NCBI GenBank assembly: GCA_041747855.1
Contig: JBGTEJ010000055.1
Location: forward strand, 62,001 to 126,000
DNA: 64,000 nucleotides
Reading direction: 5' to 3'
Source of the DNA: ZC4RG35 sp041747855
Lineage (GTDB): Bacteria; Actinomycetota; Acidimicrobiia; Spongiisociales; ZC4RG35
Shown here: piece after piece, positions 50,931-59,874 of the stretch
Position numbering within the stretch: position 1 is the first letter of the stretch
How the letters are laid out: every line of letters starts with the position of its first letter
The notes under the pieces: model-generated
What the model saw: the letters and a program-made list of their open reading frames with translations, nothing else
Told to the model about the DNA's origin: nothing
Database searches by the model: none
Translations under genes and position numbers: made by a program

Positions 50931-52220
50931 TCAGGACGCTTGGGGAGCCGCAATGAGCGGTTTCTGGGTTTCATTGTTGAGGGTATGGGCAAGCCAAAGA
51001 CCCAACGCAAACCATAGGGCGGGCTCGAAGATAACGGTCTGGGTGACGCTGGCTACTCCGACAATTGTTAGCGCGGAGCCGGCGACTGGGCCGCCCCGAC
51101 GCCGTTGCGATGCAAGTAGCGCCAGGAACCCCAGCATTCCAATGATCCCTGTTTCGCCAAGTAACTGGAGCCAGAGGTTGTGAGGTTCCTGCAAGTCGGT
51201 CTCTGACCAGCCGGTGCCGAGACCGATCCCTCTGATTGGGCTATCGAGGAAACGACCCCAGTACTCGGCCCAAACCTCAGCCCGATTGTCTCCCTCCCCG
51301 AGTGAAGGATCGATCTCGACGTGGTCTCCAGGTTCGATCGGCCCGAGATCGACAAGATGGGTGAGTCGGAATCTCAACGAGTCGACGACCTCACCGCCTA
51401 CTCCATCCCGGTCCGTCAGTATGAGCACGCCAAGAAGCACCGCAGCCACCATCAGGGCGGCACCCAAGTTGCGGACGGCCAAGTCCCGTCGGCCCTTGCG
51501 GTGGTGGAACAGCACCACGCTGAGGGCGATGACTAGACCCAACCATCCCGTGCGGGAGTAGGTCATGATCGTGGCCGCCACCAGACCACCCAGGACAACA
51601 GGGCCAAGCCAGACCGGGCCTCGCACCACTCCCCGAATCCACGCGAAGGCCGCCAATACCAACCATACGTTGGTCCAAAGGGCGGAGTAGCCGGGGTCCT
51701 GATGCCAGTTTGTGAGGGCTAACAAGCCCACCATGTAGGCCGGCTTGTTGATCCGGTCCACACCGGGGATGTCATTGATGGCGTTGACCGCCTCCTCACC
51801 AAACACACCATTGGTCATCATTGCCAGAGCGAAGCCCGTGGCCGCCATCGCCGCCGCCGACCAGAAGACGACTTTCAACACGGAATCCAAGTCACGGGCG
51901 TGACGACCGGTGACCATCATGAGCAACGCACCTACGGCCAGTGCAGCCAACAATCGCCAGAACGCCTCCGACACACCAATGCTGGGCCAGGAAGCAAAGG
52001 CGCAGGCCAGGAAGATGCCCAGAGCGCTCGCACTCCGACGGTGCCAGGGGAACTTCCGACAGTCCCAGAGATCGGCAGCCGCTACCACCACCACGAGCAC
52101 CAGCCATGCCTTCAACGCGATGACACCACGGAAGTACACCGTATGAAGAGGAAGTACAGCTACCAGTGACAGGTAGGCGACTCGTGCGACACGACTCTGG
52201 TTGGGAATCACCGGCTGCAA
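50931..52220 (-). CDS. O-antigen ligase / polymerase family membrane protein (Wzy/WaaL-like)
   Basis: 429 residues with about 12 TM helices and the family motif of the large periplasmic loop: 'YSRTGWLGLVIAL' (about 225-237) and 'EPHNLWLQLLGETGIIGMLGF' (about 355-375, HN...L...E.G..G). It polymerises or ligates polyprenyl-diphosphate-linked glycan on the outer face. Start taken as TTG 52220; GTG 52211 ('VIPNQSRVAR') is equally possible. Divergent from the following GT2 gene; 40 bases upstream of the GH26-like protein. Confidence 0.88.
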   Translation of the reverse strand: MQPVIPNQSRVARVAYLSLVAVLPLHTVYFRGVIALKAWLVLVVVVAAADLWDCRKFPWHRRSASALGIFLACAFASWPSIGVSEAFWRLLAALAVGALLMMVTGRHARDLDSVLKVVFWSAAAMAATGFALAMMTNGVFGEEAVNAINDIPGVDRINKPAYMVGLLALTNWHQDPGYSALWTNVWLVLAAFAWIRGVVRGPVWLGPVVLGGLVAATIMTYSRTGWLGLVIALSVVLFHHRKGRRDLAVRNLGAALMVAAVLLGVLILTDRDGVGGEVVDSLRFRLTHLVDLGPIEPGDHVEIDPSLGEGDNRAEVWAEYWGRFLDSPIRGIGLGTGWSETDLQEPHNLWLQLLGETGIIGMLGFLALLASQRRRGGPVAGSALTIVGVASVTQTVIFEPALWFALGLWLAHTLNNETQKPLIAAPQAS

Positions 52221-52278
52221 GGCTAGGTGGTCTGTCCTGACAACAACCAGCTCACGAGTTCACTTACCATTCCCGCCG

Positions 52279-53232
52279 ATGCCCAGCGCCAAACCGGACG
52301 GCCCGTCCGACATCTCGATTGTCCTGACTATCCGGAACGAGGTTGCCAGTATCAGAGATCTGTTGGAGGCACTTCTCGTCGGAACAGTCACCCCAGGCGA
52401 GATTGTGGTCGCCGACGGCGGTTCCACAGATGGGACCATCGAGGTCGTCGAGGAGATCGGTCGTCACAATCCCGAAGTTCGTATCTTCACCGATGTCGGC
52501 GACCGTTCCAGAGGGCGCAATGTCGGCATCCGGAACGCACGCTTTGATCGGATAGCCACGATCGATGGCGGTTGCCGTCCCCGTTCCGACTGGCTGGAGC
52601 ACATCCTGACAGCCTTCGATGGTGGCGTACTTTGGGTAGGGGCATTTTACGAACCGGTCGGCCAGACCAATCTGTCGACCGCGATCGGTCTCACCATGGT
52701 GTATGTCGAGGAAGAGGCCCGGCGCCACTTCATCCCCTCGGCGCGTTCCATGGGCTTCACCAAGGAACTCTGGTCGGAAGTGGGAGGATTCCCTGACGGG
52801 CTCCAGTTCGCCGAGGACACCACATTCGCCCAGGGTCTACTGGATCGCGGTTACACACCCGAGTTCACACCGAAGGCGGTCGTCGAGTGGCATCCCCCAA
52901 GGACTTTGCGGGAGCAGGCTCGAACCATGTTCAAGTGGGGTCATGGAGACGGGCTTCAGGCTCTGAGATCAGACCACTACAGAAGATTGCTGGGAATCCT
53001 CGCCATCGGCGGCGTGGTGCTCGTGAGCACAGTTCTCGTCGACATTCGACTTGTTCCCCTGGCTCTTCTTCCACTCGGCCCGTTCGTCGCCCGGAATACC
53101 CGATACAAGTACCGACACATGTACGGTTGGACGAAGTGGGTGTTGATCCCACTGGCCAGTGTCAACGGTGCGGTCAGCTCCCTGATCGGATTCCTTGCGG
53201 GACGGCGGGAACGTCTACGAGGCGGGACTTGA
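52279..53232 (+). CDS. family 2 glycosyltransferase
   Basis: 317 residues. GT2 motifs 'IVLTIRNEVASIRDLLEALL', 'IVVADGGSTDGTIEVVEEIG', 'RGRNVGIRNA', 'IATIDGGCRP' and 'GFTKELWSEVGGFPDGLQFAEDTTFAQGLLDRG'. A C-terminal hydrophobic segment (about 237-275, 'LLGILAIGGVVLVSTVLVDIRLVPLALLPLG') anchors it to the membrane. ATG at 52279 is the first Met before the GT2 fold. TTGA overlap links it to the downstream fusion glycosyltransferase, so the two are co-translated. Confidence 0.9.
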   Translation: MPSAKPDGPSDISIVLTIRNEVASIRDLLEALLVGTVTPGEIVVADGGSTDGTIEVVEEIGRHNPEVRIFTDVGDRSRGRNVGIRNARFDRIATIDGGCRPRSDWLEHILTAFDGGVLWVGAFYEPVGQTNLSTAIGLTMVYVEEEARRHFIPSARSMGFTKELWSEVGGFPDGLQFAEDTTFAQGLLDRGYTPEFTPKAVVEWHPPRTLREQARTMFKWGHGDGLQALRSDHYRRLLGILAIGGVVLVSTVLVDIRLVPLALLPLGPFVARNTRYKYRHMYGWTKWVLIPLASVNGAVSSLIGFLAGRRERLRGGT

Positions 53233-55808
53233 GCAGGATCATCTTTGTCACCACAGAACTCGATCCGGAAAGGCCGGGGGGAGCAGGAGTCGTCGTCGAC
53301 GCTCTGGCACGTCACCTTGGCGAGAGTCGGTCGTCCGTAGTCCTGCTGTTGGGATCTGAGCCAATAGAAGTGGCACCGAGAAGTCCGGTAAGGGTGGTCA
53401 CCGCCACGATCCCCGAAACCGGTTTCCTGGAAAGGTCGCAGGCCACGGCCGAGGCTCTTAGCGACTTAGTCGAACCCGGTGACCGTGTCGAGTTCCACGA
53501 CTTCGAAGGTATCGGTTTCCACTCCCTGCTCGACAGGCCCCGTTACGGCATGGATCAAGCTGTTGTCAGCGTCCGCTTCCACGGTCCGTACGACCTCTTG
53601 GCCGAAGCTATGGAGACCCGCCCGGACGACTGGGACATCCCGATAGCCATGGAGCAGGAGGTCTTCCGGATGGCTGACGTGGTGCTGATCCCCGTCGAAG
53701 GTCACCGCGAGACGATGATTCGCCGGTATGGGGTCGAGGATCAGCGGATCCTGGTCAGTCCCCCACCCGTACCTTCATTGAATCGCGTGACGGGCCTGCC
53801 GTCGGATCCTCCCGTGTTCGCCGTCGTAGGACGACTCGGCGAGATGAAGGGGTCCCAGGACATGGTGCGGGCTGCACTCGCCCTACTGAACAAGGGCATC
53901 GTTTTGAAGGTTCGGTTCATTGGCAGCGACGGTTGGAGCACAACCAACAATTCTTGGATGCGGCCATGGCTGGAATCACTGATCGGCCCTACTCACAGGG
54001 AAGCGTTCGAATTCGTCGATGCGCTGCCAAGACAGGAGTTGCCAAAAGCTTTGGCCGATGTGACTGCGGTGGTGGTTCCAAGCCGATTCGAGAGCTTCTG
54101 TCTGGCAGCCTACGAGGCGCGTCAGTTGGGGCACGGGGTGGTGGTTCCCGACATTCCTGCTTTCCGAGGGCAATTCGACGAACCGACAGGCGCCCTCGTC
54201 TATGACGGAACTGTGGAAGGACTGGCCTCTGCTCTGAAACGCCTGATCACAGAGCCGGGAGTGGCGATAGATCTGGGACGAAGTGGGACACCAACGCTGG
54301 CCGATCCATGGCGCGCTTACTCAGCGGCACCACCCGTGAGACACCCACGTTCTCAGGGCGGACTGGCGACATCAGCGGTCAAGCACATCGAGGCTGTGAT
54401 GAAGGCTGCCATACCCCCACCTTCACTGATCCAAAGGATCTACAAGGTGACACCGCCCCGTCTCGTGAGCATCGCATACAAGGTTTTCCCCCGATCACTG
54501 CAACGTTGGATTGCGGAGCGAGCGTCATGGCATAACGAGTTGGAACGGCGAGAACTGGAGAGCGAACTCTCGGTCTACGTGGATGCGGAGCGGGAAGCCC
54601 TTGAATCACGACTTCTAACCGTCAAGGCACGAATCGCGGCCGGGGAATTCGAGGAACTCAACGAACCACAGGTGACAGTTGTGATCCCATTCTTCAACGC
54701 CGTTGAGTTCATCGACGAGACATTGGCCTCTGTTTACGAGCAGGACTTTCCATCCTGGGAGATGGTTCTCGTGGACGACGGGTCGACCGATCCTGCCTCT
54801 CTCTCATACCTGAGAAGGCTCAAGAGACCAAGACTGAACGTCATCCGTCAGGCGAACAGGGGGCTTTCCGGTGCGCGCAACACGGGCTTCAAGATGGCAC
54901 GCGGCAAGTATGTCGTCCCACTCGACGCCGACGACCAGATCGACCCCACGTACCTGACCAGAATGGTTGCCGCACTCGAGTCCAACCCACGCGCCGGGTT
55001 TGCTCACTGTTATGCGCGGCTCCACCATGATATCGACGCTCTGTTTCTGACCAGACCGTTCAACCAGTACTGGCAACTCCTCAGCAACGATATAGCTTTT
55101 GGCCTGGTACGACGGGACGCATGGGAACAGGTGGGCGGATACAACGAAGTGGCGTTCTCGAAGGGTCATGAGGATTGGGAGTTCTGGCTACGACTGGCAG
55201 GGAGCGGATGGGAACAGGTCCATGTTCACGAAGTCCTCTACAAGTACCGGAAGCACGGGGTGTCGATGAGCGTGACTTCAGAGTCGCTCTTCGAGGAGGT
55301 GCGGAAGACGATCCGGGATCTGCACCCGGATCTCTATTCCCCCGCTGGAATGCGCCGGATCAAGGATCAGTGGTACCCGTATGTCACAGTTGTGTCGGGA
55401 ACGAGGAAGGGGAGGCATCCCGACATCGAAGTTGTCGACAGCATCGGGGGCCTGGCCTCTTCGTGGGGCAAGTATGTGGCCGACGCTAGAGGTCTTGACC
55501 CTTTCCCCGCCGACTTGATCCTGTCGATGGCCGACCTCCTCGAGGCCAGCCCGAAGGCCGCCACAGCATGCACGGCCGGAGACCCACCACTCCTTGTCAG
55601 GCGCCGATGGAATCTCCACGACAGGGGGGCCAAGCCTTTTGGGACGATCACTCTCGAAGACACCACGTCGGGATCAGGGCTCGAAATGCCAACACACATC
55701 GCCCGAGACGGATGGGAGATTCCCCAACACCTGATCGAGACCGGTCTCCCCATACAACGACAGGCACCCGAAGAAGCCGGCCGTCTGGTGGACCCGATGG
55801 AGTGGTGA
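53229..55808 (+). CDS. GT4-GT2 two-domain glycosyltransferase fusion
   Basis: 859 residues containing two glycosyltransferase folds. N-terminal GT-B/GT4 domain (about 1-390): 'TTELDPERPGGAGVVVDALARHL', 'VFAVVGRLGEMKGSQDMVRAA' (about 197) and the donor-binding 'VVVPSRFESFCLAAYEARQLG' (about 281). A helical linker (about 400-475) with a charged stretch 'ERRELESELSVYVDAEREALESRL'. C-terminal GT-A/GT2 domain (about 480-700): 'VTVVIPFFNAVEFIDETLASV', 'LVDDGSTDPAS', 'LDADDQIDPTYL' and 'KGHEDWEFWLRLAG'. Both domains keep their catalytic motifs. Start is TTG 53229. A roughly 160-residue tail has no assigned domain. Confidence 0.88.
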   Translation: MSRIIFVTTELDPERPGGAGVVVDALARHLGESRSSVVLLLGSEPIEVAPRSPVRVVTATIPETGFLERSQATAEALSDLVEPGDRVEFHDFEGIGFHSLLDRPRYGMDQAVVSVRFHGPYDLLAEAMETRPDDWDIPIAMEQEVFRMADVVLIPVEGHRETMIRRYGVEDQRILVSPPPVPSLNRVTGLPSDPPVFAVVGRLGEMKGSQDMVRAALALLNKGIVLKVRFIGSDGWSTTNNSWMRPWLESLIGPTHREAFEFVDALPRQELPKALADVTAVVVPSRFESFCLAAYEARQLGHGVVVPDIPAFRGQFDEPTGALVYDGTVEGLASALKRLITEPGVAIDLGRSGTPTLADPWRAYSAAPPVRHPRSQGGLATSAVKHIEAVMKAAIPPPSLIQRIYKVTPPRLVSIAYKVFPRSLQRWIAERASWHNELERRELESELSVYVDAEREALESRLLTVKARIAAGEFEELNEPQVTVVIPFFNAVEFIDETLASVYEQDFPSWEMVLVDDGSTDPASLSYLRRLKRPRLNVIRQANRGLSGARNTGFKMARGKYVVPLDADDQIDPTYLTRMVAALESNPRAGFAHCYARLHHDIDALFLTRPFNQYWQLLSNDIAFGLVRRDAWEQVGGYNEVAFSKGHEDWEFWLRLAGSGWEQVHVHEVLYKYRKHGVSMSVTSESLFEEVRKTIRDLHPDLYSPAGMRRIKDQWYPYVTVVSGTRKGRHPDIEVVDSIGGLASSWGKYVADARGLDPFPADLILSMADLLEASPKAATACTAGDPPLLVRRRWNLHDRGAKPFGTITLEDTTSGSGLEMPTHIARDGWEIPQHLIETGLPIQRQAPEEAGRLVDPMEW

Positions 55809-57424
55809 TGAAGAGCTTTCTCAAAGAACTTGTCAGACCCTTCGTGCCCGAGAAGCTCATGACCTGGTACCGGCTACGTCAGTATCCGGAACACTCGGGG
55901 AGGAACTTCGATGTCTTCGTCGAAGACGAACAGTCGGCACGCCGTTGGTTGGCAGACACGCCGGACACCTACAGAGTGCGACTCTCGCTCCCCCGAGGCG
56001 AGCCACCACTCGATCTTGTCGAGACCCTCGATTCGTCACTCCCGGTCGACGCACATCTGATCAGACGGGCGCACCAAGTCCTGGCCGATGAAACTCTGGC
56101 CGCGGTGGTGATTGGCGAGACCGTGTCACCTCAGCTATCGAGGCGGCGAGCGGATCCGACGATCGGTCCCCGGGCCATCCTTTCCCGAAGACCAGTCTTT
56201 GAAGAAGTGGGCGGCGCTCCCGACGGCGATCACCCCTTGGTCGGGCTGATGGCGAGATTGATCAGTGCCGGACATCACATCGGGCTGATCCCGGTGCCAG
56301 CCACTGACGCTCCAACCGAGGAACTGGTGTATCCGATTCAGAGCCACCCGGTTGTCATACTTGCAGTGGTCCCGATGCATGACGTCGGAGGCGGGGCGAG
56401 AAGCACGCAACTCGCCCTCGAGTTTCTCAGACAGGGGTGTCATGTGACTCTGGCGTCGATGTACGACGCTCAGGAGTCCGTCGATCTGGGGCTCCGGTTC
56501 ATTCATCCCAACCTTGAACAGGTGAAGGTTCGGCAGTTCGATGTCGACGCACTCCAGCGACGGGTGAACGGGCCGGGGCTGGTCATTGTGGAGGCACCGG
56601 TGTCGGCGATGGTCACCCGAGCCCTCGCCCTGAAAGAGAGAGGGTGGGAGGTCGTCTACGACCTGATCGATGACTGGTCAGATGTTGCCCTCGGTGGCGA
56701 CTGGTACAAAGAAGCGACAGAGAGGATCATCGTCTCCAGGGCAGACCGTGTGTTGGCGTCTGCACCGGACCTGGTAGAACGTTTGGCTGCCATGGGAGTG
56801 AGCGCCACCCTTGTTCCGAATGCCGTCAATGCGGAGATCTTTGGCGTCGACCTGCCCCCTCGACCCAACGACCTTCCTCATGCGGAGTCAATCATCGGGT
56901 ACCACGGCTCTCTTTATGGGAACTGGTTCGATTGGAACGCACTGGAAGAGGTAGCCAGGAAGTTTCCCCGATCAGCGATAGTCGTCATCGGGGATGACAA
57001 GCACCCCAGAGCGAAGATGCCAGGAAACGTCCACTTTCTCGGACTCAAGCCACAGACAGAACTCCCCGCCTACATCCAGAGATTCGACGTCGCCATTATC
57101 CCTTTCAAGCTGAACGACACCACCCATGCCGTGAGCCCCTTGAAGGTGTACGAGTACCTTGCTTCGGGAGTACCGGTGGCCTCACCGCCACTTCGCTCGC
57201 TCAAGGGTCTGGACGACGTCTACGTTGACACAATCCTGGTCTCAGCAGTCGAGGCTGCCTTCTCCGCTCCCAGACCAGACCGATATAAGGTCCTGGGAAC
57301 TCACTCCTGGGGCCAAAGGGTCGCTGACATCTACCCATCGCTCAGCCCGTCGCCAAGCCGAGGTGCGGTGGTGGTCAGCCGTCCTGTTCGTCACTGGTCA
57401 AAGGGGGAGCGTTTGGTCCCATGA
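55808..57424 (+). CDS. GT4-like glycosyltransferase with N-terminal extension
   Basis: 538 residues. The first 190 residues have no domain I can name (polar, possibly acceptor-binding). About 195-520 is a GT-B GT4 domain: 'VVPMHDVGGGARSTQLALEFLRQGCHVTL', 'ASAPDLVERLAAMGVSATLVPNAVNAEIFG', 'IGYHGSLYGNWFDW', 'VHFLGLKPQTELPAYIQRFDVAIIPFKLND' and 'VSPLKVYEYLASGVPVAS'. ATG at 55808 overlaps the upstream stop by one base (TGATG), so translation is coupled to the fusion transferase. Probably a hexosyltransferase of the same glycan. Confidence 0.87.
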   Translation: MKSFLKELVRPFVPEKLMTWYRLRQYPEHSGRNFDVFVEDEQSARRWLADTPDTYRVRLSLPRGEPPLDLVETLDSSLPVDAHLIRRAHQVLADETLAAVVIGETVSPQLSRRRADPTIGPRAILSRRPVFEEVGGAPDGDHPLVGLMARLISAGHHIGLIPVPATDAPTEELVYPIQSHPVVILAVVPMHDVGGGARSTQLALEFLRQGCHVTLASMYDAQESVDLGLRFIHPNLEQVKVRQFDVDALQRRVNGPGLVIVEAPVSAMVTRALALKERGWEVVYDLIDDWSDVALGGDWYKEATERIIVSRADRVLASAPDLVERLAAMGVSATLVPNAVNAEIFGVDLPPRPNDLPHAESIIGYHGSLYGNWFDWNALEEVARKFPRSAIVVIGDDKHPRAKMPGNVHFLGLKPQTELPAYIQRFDVAIIPFKLNDTTHAVSPLKVYEYLASGVPVASPPLRSLKGLDDVYVDTILVSAVEAAFSAPRPDRYKVLGTHSWGQRVADIYPSLSPSPSRGAVVVSRPVRHWSKGERLVP

Positions 57425-57470
57425 CGAGCGGATGGCCTGCTGAGCGACGCCTCCTATGCTTCGACCCAGT

Positions 57471-58010
57471 ATGAGCATCGACAACGATGTACGGGTCTTC
57501 CAGCCCGTGGTTCACACCGACGCGAGAGGGCTCTTCTTTGAGTCCTACAACAAGGCGACCTTTTCCGCATGGCTGGGCGAGAACGTCGAGTTCGTGCAGG
57601 ACAATCACTCCGAGTCGGCAGCATGGGTGATTCGAGGACTCCACTACCAGGTCCATCCGCGGGCCCAGGCGAAACTGGTGAGAGTGACTCGGGGAAGCGT
57701 GTTCGATGTGGTTGTGGACGTCGAACGCTCCAGCGCCACATTCGGGGAGTGGCGCGGCTTCCACCTCAGCGCGGAGAACCGGCACCAACTCTGGGTTCCG
57801 GAGGGGTACGCCCACGGTTTCTTGGCTCTCGCGGACAGGACGGAGGTGCAGTACAAATTGACTGCTCCGCACTCGCGGCACCATGAGCGTTGCATCCTAT
57901 GGAACGATCGGGAGATCGGTATCGAGTGGCCTCTGGACGGTGCCAATCCCGTGGTGGGGAGCAGGGACTCCAATGCCCCTACTCTGTCCTCTGCCGACCT
58001 GTACGAGTAG
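57471..58010 (+). CDS. rmlC: dTDP-4-dehydrorhamnose 3,5-epimerase
   Basis: 179 residues, cupin fold; third step of dTDP-L-rhamnose synthesis. Motifs 'DARGLFFESYNKA', 'FVQDNHSES', the catalytic 'IRGLHYQVHPRAQAKLVRVTRG' (His base), 'VPEGYAHGFLALADRTEVQYKL' and 'DREIGIEWP'. ATG at 57471 was chosen over an upstream alternative because it matches the usual N-terminus. Starts the rmlC-rmlA-rmlD block, 46 bases after the GT4 gene. Confidence 0.95.
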   Translation: MSIDNDVRVFQPVVHTDARGLFFESYNKATFSAWLGENVEFVQDNHSESAAWVIRGLHYQVHPRAQAKLVRVTRGSVFDVVVDVERSSATFGEWRGFHLSAENRHQLWVPEGYAHGFLALADRTEVQYKLTAPHSRHHERCILWNDREIGIEWPLDGANPVVGSRDSNAPTLSSADLYE

Positions 58011-58023
58011 CCAGGAGGAGTGT

Positions 58024-58899
58024 TTGAGGGGAATCGTACTGGCGGGCGGGACTGGCTCCCGTCTCGACCCGATCACCAGAGTTGCCTCGAAGCAACTCCA
58101 ACCGGTGTATGACAAGCCAATGATCTACTACCCCCTGGCGACACTCCTTGAGGCCGGGATCAGGGACATCCTCCTCATATCGTCGCCAGACGACACCCCA
58201 CGATTCGAAGCTTTGCTCGCCGACGGGTCTCAGTGGGGAGTGTCGATCTCCTATGCAATTCAACAATCGCCCGGAGGGATTGCCGAGGCCTTTCTTGTCG
58301 GCAGCGAATTCATCGCTACCGGCAACGTCGCCTTGATCCTGGGGGACAACATCTTTCATGGGTACGGTGGGCTCCCGTCGCTGGTCTCCTCCTTCAGGGA
58401 TGGAGCCGCGATCTTCGGGTATCCCGTAAAGGATCCATCCCGTTACGGAGTCGTAGAGATGGGACCCGATGGCAGGGTCATCAGCTTGGAGGAGAAGCCT
58501 CACCGACCCAAGTCGAATCTGGCAATTCCCGGGCTCTACCTGTATGACTCGGCGGTTGTGGACATAGCCAAAGGTCTCCAACGGTCCTCCAGAGGTGAAC
58601 TGGAGATCACCGAAGTCAACCGTGCCTACATGGAGAGGGGCAAACTCGAGGTCATACCCCTCGGCCGTGGAGTGGCCTGGCTCGACTCCGGAACTCACGA
58701 CAGCCTCCTCGAAGCCGCCAACTTCATCGCCACCCTCGAACGACGACAGGGTCTGAAGGTTGCTTGCCTTGAAGAGGTGGCCTACAGGCTCGACTACATA
58801 AACGATGACGCCCTCGGTGCGCTCATCGCGGCGATGCCCGACTCTGCCTATCGCCAGTACCTCCAGGGTGTTCTCTCGGGTGGACCTGACGTATCGTGA
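58024..58899 (+). CDS. rmlA: glucose-1-phosphate thymidylyltransferase
   Basis: 291 residues, the usual RmlA length. First step: dTTP + glucose-1-P to dTDP-glucose. Nucleotide loop 'GIVLAGGTGSRLDPIT' (about 3-18), 'SKQLQPVYDKPMIYYPL', 'LGDNIFHG' (metal/DxN), 'FGYPVKDPSRYGVVE', 'EEKPHRPKSNLAIPGLYLYD' and 'LGRGVAWLDSGTHDSLLEA'. Start is TTG at 58024, with AGGAGG 7 bases upstream and only 13 bases after the rmlC stop. A short-length enzyme of the RmlA long-pocket family. Confidence 0.95.
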   Translation: MRGIVLAGGTGSRLDPITRVASKQLQPVYDKPMIYYPLATLLEAGIRDILLISSPDDTPRFEALLADGSQWGVSISYAIQQSPGGIAEAFLVGSEFIATGNVALILGDNIFHGYGGLPSLVSSFRDGAAIFGYPVKDPSRYGVVEMGPDGRVISLEEKPHRPKSNLAIPGLYLYDSAVVDIAKGLQRSSRGELEITEVNRAYMERGKLEVIPLGRGVAWLDSGTHDSLLEAANFIATLERRQGLKVACLEEVAYRLDYINDDALGALIAAMPDSAYRQYLQGVLSGGPDVS

Positions 58900-59774
58900 T
58901 CGCGATCCTCGGCGCTAACGGCCAATTGGGCTCCGCCTTTGTGCGCCTACTGGGGAAAACCTGTCTGTCGGTGACTAGGGCAGAACTCGACTTGAGCCGC
59001 CACGAACTGATCAGAACCTGGTTTGAAGCGCAACGGCCAACGGTTGTCATCAACTGCGCCGCTTACACCGCGGTGGATGCGGCTGAGACCGATGAGGACG
59101 CAGCGAGAATGGTAAATGCACTTGCGGTTGGCGCACTCGCCGAAGCGGCTGCAAGCCACGACGTGGCCCTGGTCACGTTCTCTACAGACTATGTCTTCGA
59201 CGGGGAGATGGACACTGGATACGTCGAGAGTGACACCCCCAACCCCCTCAACGCATACGGTCGGACGAAGCTCGAGGGCGAACGATTGGCTCTCGAAGCT
59301 CACCCAACAACGTTGGTCATCCGCACCTCGTGGCTGCTTTCCGTGACACATCCCAACTTCCTCACAACAATCTTGGGGCGGCTAGAACGAGGTGAGGCCA
59401 CTTCTGTGGTCACCGACCAGACAGGGAAGCCGACCTTCGCCGACGACCTGGCGCTCAGCTCCCTCGAGGCGGTCGAGCGTCAGGTATCTGGGGTCCTCCA
59501 CCTCGCAAATGAGGACAAGACCACCTGGTTCCACCTGGCCCGGGAGATTGCAGAGATTGCCGGACACAACCCCCATTTGGTGTTGCCGACGACAAGCGAG
59601 GCGCTGGGTCGACCCGCAGTGCGGCCAAGGAACTCGGTCCTCGACAGCGAGCGGCTTTCCGAACTCGGCCTGACACCGCTGCCCTCGATAAGCAATACGC
59701 TCCTAGCAAGTCCAAGCATCGCGCAACTGTCCCCGAGCACCTCAGCGGACAGAATGAGCGAACGCGAGACATGA
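58896..59774 (+). CDS. rmlD: dTDP-4-dehydrorhamnose reductase
   Basis: 292 residues; last step, NADPH-dependent reduction to dTDP-L-rhamnose. Rossmann 'ILGANGQLGSAFVR' (about 3-16), 'NCAAYTAVDAAETDED', 'STDYVFDGEMD', the catalytic YxxxK ('YGRTKLEGE', Tyr/Lys about 129-133) and 'LHLANEDKTTWFHLAREIA'. GTGA start overlaps rmlA. rmlB (dTDP-glucose 4,6-dehydratase) is not in the window and must be encoded elsewhere. The C-terminal 25 residues are low-complexity Ser/Ala-rich. Confidence 0.93.
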   Translation: MIAILGANGQLGSAFVRLLGKTCLSVTRAELDLSRHELIRTWFEAQRPTVVINCAAYTAVDAAETDEDAARMVNALAVGALAEAAASHDVALVTFSTDYVFDGEMDTGYVESDTPNPLNAYGRTKLEGERLALEAHPTTLVIRTSWLLSVTHPNFLTTILGRLERGEATSVVTDQTGKPTFADDLALSSLEAVERQVSGVLHLANEDKTTWFHLAREIAEIAGHNPHLVLPTTSEALGRPAVRPRNSVLDSERLSELGLTPLPSISNTLLASPSIAQLSPSTSADRMSERET

Positions 59775-59820
59775 TCCCCGGCAACCAGGGCTCCCGGAGC
59801 GCGGCCAACTTCCCGCATCG

Positions 59821-59854
59821 GTCGGCCAAAACAGAAGAGGCTGTCACGGCCGAC
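59821..59854. repeat. inverted repeat between rmlD and the FAD gene
   Basis: GTCGGCC (59821-59827) and GGCCGAC (59848-59854): a perfect 7-bp inverted repeat around 20 bases, 20 bases before the FAD oxidoreductase ATG. Could be a stem or an operator; no T-tract. Confidence 0.35.
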
Positions 59855-59874
59855 ATCGAAGAGACACCGGTTCA

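Noticed and set aside
52887..53228. Upstream extension of the GT4-GT2 fusion
   Set aside because: Out-of-frame reading of the preceding GT2 gene; the TTG at 53229 overlapping its stop fits operon coupling.
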